Shown piece by piece: positions 7,946 to 10,299 of a DNA stretch of 10,299 bases. The stretch's first letter is position 1. The number at the start of each line of letters is the position of its first letter. The notes under the pieces are model-generated. The model ran no database searches. It saw only the letters and a list, made by a program, of their open reading frames with translations, and was not told the origin of the DNA. This DNA is from Patescibacteria group bacterium (lineage in GTDB: Bacteria; Patescibacteriota; Gracilibacteria; BD1-5; UBA6164), in NCBI GenBank assembly GCA_018623505.1, contig JAAZVM010000010.1, positions 1 through 10,299 on the forward strand. Direction: 5' to 3'. Made by a program: the position numbers and the translations under genes.

Positions 7946-9043
7946 ATGGATTTATACAGCATATTATCTGTAGAAAAATCAGCATCAAAAGATGAAATAA
8001 AAAAAGCATATAGAAAACTTGCTATGCAATATCACCCTGATAGAAATGCTTGAAACAAGGAAGCAGAAGAAAAGTTTAAACAAATAAATCAAGCATACGA
8101 AGTACTTTGAGATGATGAAAAAAGAAGACAATACGATACTTTTTGAACTACAAACTGATGATGAAATCCGTTTTGATGATGAGCAGGATGATTTGATGTA
8201 GATTTATGAGATATATTTGAGTCATTTTTTGGAGGAGGTTTTTCAGGATGATCATCTAGAAAAAGAAAAACAGAGTTTAGATGAGAAGACCTAGAATACA
8301 GGATAAAAGTAGACCTAAAAACAAGTATATATGGTTGAAAAGAAACTATAAGCTTCAATAAAAAAGCAAAATGTGAAGCTTGCAACTGAGAAGGTTGAAA
8401 AGAAAAAACAACGTGTTGAACTTGTAATGGAAGATGACAAGTTACAAAAACTACTCAAAGTATGTTTGGCATGATTCAACAAACTGTTGTTTGTGATAAC
8501 TGCGGCTGAAGTTGAGAAACATTTAAAGAAAAATGTGGAACATGTCACTGAGAAAAAAGAAATGTAACAAAGCATAAAATAGACCTAGATATACCTGCTT
8601 GAATAGACTCATGAATGGTTATAAAAATGACTTGAGAATGAAATGATGGAGTTTGAACTAGTGCAAAGTGAGATTTATACATCAAGTTTGAAATAGAATC
8701 TGAAGAAAAATGATTAAAAAGAGACTGATATGATTTGTTTTATGATTTAGAAATAGAAGTAGTAGAGGCTGTACTTTGAACAACAAAAGAAATAAACATA
8801 CCGATAATTTGAAAAAGAAAAGTAGAGATAAAATCATGAAGTGAGCATTGAAATATAATAAAAATAAAATGAGACTGAGTAAAAAACATAAATAGCGAAG
8901 AAAAATGAGATTTATACATAGAACTAAGCTTAAAAATACCTAAAAAACTTTCTAAAACAGAAAGAGAACTTTATGAAAAAATAGCCAAAGAAAAAAAGAT
9001 AAATGTAAATAAATGATGAGTTTTTGAAAAACTTTTCGGATAA
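7946..9043 (+). CDS. dnaJ: Chaperone protein DnaJ (Hsp40)
   Basis: Co-chaperone that delivers unfolded substrates to DnaK and stimulates its ATPase. The 365-residue product has the full type I architecture. The J domain covers about 3-66 with HPD at 30-32. A Gly/Phe region covers about 67-102, including a DIF motif at 89-91. The zinc-finger region spans 143-204 with four CxxC pairs (143/146, 157/160, 183/186, 197/200), three of them in the full CxxCxGxG form and the last as CGTCHGEK. C-terminal substrate-binding domains follow. Roughly three dozen glycines are TGA codons, including two runs of three TGA in a row in the Gly/Phe region (8156-8164 and 8174-8182) and the zinc-finger glycines. No dnaK or grpE lies within the window. 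The leader has no Shine-Dalgarno but an A-rich AAGTAAAAA before the ATG, plus an inverted repeat upstream. Confidence 0.98.
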
Positions 9044-9049
9044 AAAAAT

Positions 9050-9081
9050 GCTCCTAAGAATTTTTAGGAGCTTTATTTTTT
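9050..9081 (+). terminator. Terminator after dnaJ
   Basis: GCTCCTAA (9050-9057) pairs with TTAGGAGC (9064-9071) around a six-base loop and is followed by TTTATTTTTT. It fills most of the 49 bases between dnaJ and the next gene, leaving no room for a separate promoter there. The PLD-family gene may therefore depend on read-through or on a promoter within dnaJ. Confidence 0.9.
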
Positions 9082-9092
9082 AAAAGTAAAAA

Positions 9093-10139
9093 ATGAACAA
9101 GCAAAAAATTATATCTAGCATTTTTATAATATTTTTTTTATTGATAGTTTCATATTTCAAAGCTTGAGATTATTATGAAAACATAAAAGAAAAAAAAGAA
9201 TTAAAAAACCAAATAGAATATGTAGAAAAATCTATTTTAAATTTTGATATATCAAAAATAGAAGAATTAGAAGATGTAGAGTTATACTATACTCCATATA
9301 CTGATTTGATTGATAAAATAACTGAAAAAATAGATAAATCAGAAGATAAAGTATACATAGAAGTTTATATGTTTACAGAAAAAAGAATAAAAAACTCAGT
9401 TATAAATGCTAAAAAAAGATGAGTAGATGTAAAAGTTATACTAGAAAAAGACCCTTATATGGCATATAGTATAAATGATAAATTTTTTGATGAGTTCATA
9501 AAAAATAATATTGAAGTTGTTTGGTCTGACCCTGGTGACTATTCTTTCAATCATTCAAAATTTATGATAATTGATGAATTATCAATAATATCAACATGAA
9601 ACCTTAGCTACTCTACATTTACAAAAAACAGAGATTTTTTTGTATTTACAAATGATAAAAAAATAAATGAAAAACTAGTTAAACTATTTAACTACGATTA
9701 TGCTTGAGAAAAGATAGATATTTATAGTGAAAATATAGTATTATCACCTAACTACTCTAGATTTAAAATAGAAAAATTAATTGATTCAGCTGAAAAAGAA
9801 CTAAAAATTTATATACAGTATTTTGCAGACGAAGAAATAACAAAAAAGATAATAGAAAGAAAAAAAGAATGAATAGATATAAAAATAATACTAGCGGAAA
9901 CAGCAAAAGATGATGATGAAACAAAAAGATTAATAGAAAATTGAGTAGAGGTATATTTTATGGAAAAATATAAAATGCACTCAAAAGTAATATTGGCTGA
10001 CGAAAAAACACTTTTTGTATGAAGTGTAAACTTTTCTGAAAACTCTTTTGATAGAAATAGAGAGCTTGGATTATTGATAAAAAACAAAAGTACCATAGAT
10101 AAATTTTTAAATATTTTTAATAAAGACTTTATCAAATAA
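9093..10139 (+). CDS. Membrane-anchored phospholipase D family protein with two HKD motifs
   Basis: 348 residues ending in TAA. Residues about 5-21 (KIISSIFIIFFLLIVSY) form a signal anchor or uncleaved signal, so the enzyme should act outside the cytoplasmic membrane. The rest is a duplicated PLD fold. The first motif is HSKFMIID (His154, Lys156, Asp161) followed by STGNLS; the second is HSKVILAD (His296, Lys298, Asp303) followed by VGSVNFSENS. Both active-site halves are intact, so catalysis is expected. PLD family members hydrolyse or transfer phosphodiester bonds in phospholipids, cardiolipin or nucleic acids; the substrate cannot be told from sequence. Only one N-terminal membrane segment is present, unlike typical cardiolipin synthases, which have two. 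Seven glycines are TGA. The start is the first Met, 49 bases after dnaJ, with the same AAGTAAAAAATG start context as dnaJ. No terminator is seen after it. Confidence 0.93.
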
Positions 10140-10143
10140 AACC

Positions 10144-10170
10144 TTTACAATTAGCTTATTTAAATATAAT
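10144..10170 (+). promoter_or_regulatory. Probable promoter for the last gene
   Basis: TTTACA (10144-10149) and a perfect TATAAT (10165-10170) are 15 bases apart. Transcription would start near 10177, about 23 bases before the GTG of the following reading frame. It supports that a new transcription unit begins here rather than an operon with the PLD-family gene. Confidence 0.5.
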
Positions 10171-10199
10171 AAATAGGAATAATTTTTAATTAAAAAATA

Positions 10200-10299
10200 G
10201 TGTTTTGAGTTAAAAATATAATACTTAGTTTTTTTTCAATTATATTAATATTTTTTATATCATATTATAGTTTTTGAATTCAAGCTGTTAAAAATTTAG
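10200..10299 (+). CDS. Start of a probable secreted or membrane protein, 3' end outside window
   Basis: Opening with GTG at 10200-10202, a frame with two in-frame TGA (Gly) codons runs open to the window edge (33 complete codons). An in-frame TAA three codons before fixes the maximum 5' extent, and no ATG is available nearby. The product begins MFGVKNIILSFFSIILIFF, a lysine followed by a long hydrophobic stretch and then polar residues with a possible cleavage site after IQA. This is a typical signal peptide. A promoter-like sequence lies directly upstream. Function cannot be assigned from this short piece, and the call rests on signal-peptide character and context only. Confidence 0.55.

Noticed and set aside
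8089..8575. Two minus-strand reading frames within 8089-8575
   Set aside because: Antisense to dnaJ, which is certain by its J domain and zinc-finger motifs.
9809..10135. Minus-strand 108-residue reading frame
   Set aside because: Antisense to the second HKD half of the PLD-family gene.
1..10299. UGA = Trp (Mycoplasma-type code) as alternative
   Set aside because: TGG is used for Trp in all genes, and TGA falls on invariant glycines of DnaJ zinc fingers, SSB and signal peptidase I.

Overview
The window is AT-rich bacterial DNA that only reads correctly if TGA is a glycine codon (translation table 25). In three recognisable genes (ssb, dnaJ, and the signal peptidase gene), in-frame TGA falls exactly where the families have conserved glycines, while tryptophan is written TGG. 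All complete genes end in TAA. This code is known from the candidate phyla Absconditabacteria (SR1) and Gracilibacteria (BD1-5), which are small-genome Patescibacteria often living on or preying on other bacteria. I infer that lineage; I cannot say which of the two it is. A standard-code ORF caller breaks every native gene here into fragments.

Layout: (1) 1-721, minus strand, signal peptidase I, 3' end outside the window. (2) 804-5870, minus strand, one uninterrupted 1688-residue secreted and membrane-anchored protein with about nine PKD/Ig-like domains, one C-terminal transmembrane helix and a Lys/Glu-rich cytoplasmic tail carrying five PDWLK motifs. A perfect palindromic terminator overlaps its stop codon. 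(3) 6097-6543, plus strand, single-stranded DNA-binding protein, followed by a GC-rich bidirectional terminator. (4) 6605-7753, minus strand, a lipoprotein gene with 26 glycines and not one TGA codon, higher GC, a strong Shine-Dalgarno and a near-consensus promoter. It looks like a recent import from a standard-code bacterium. (5) 7946-9043, plus strand, dnaJ with its own terminator. (6) 9093-10139, plus strand, a membrane-anchored two-HKD phospholipase D family protein. (7) 10200-10299, plus strand, the beginning of a probable secreted or membrane protein.

No tRNA, rRNA, CRISPR array, insertion sequence or origin is visible, and no gene-free stretch exceeds 300 bases. Most units look monocistronic, with hairpin terminators between them. 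The shared theme is the cell surface: a large adhesin- or receptor-like protein, a signal peptidase gene next to it, an exported PLD-type enzyme and a lipoprotein. That fits a host-associated lifestyle, but no defined multi-gene defence or secretion system can be recognised.
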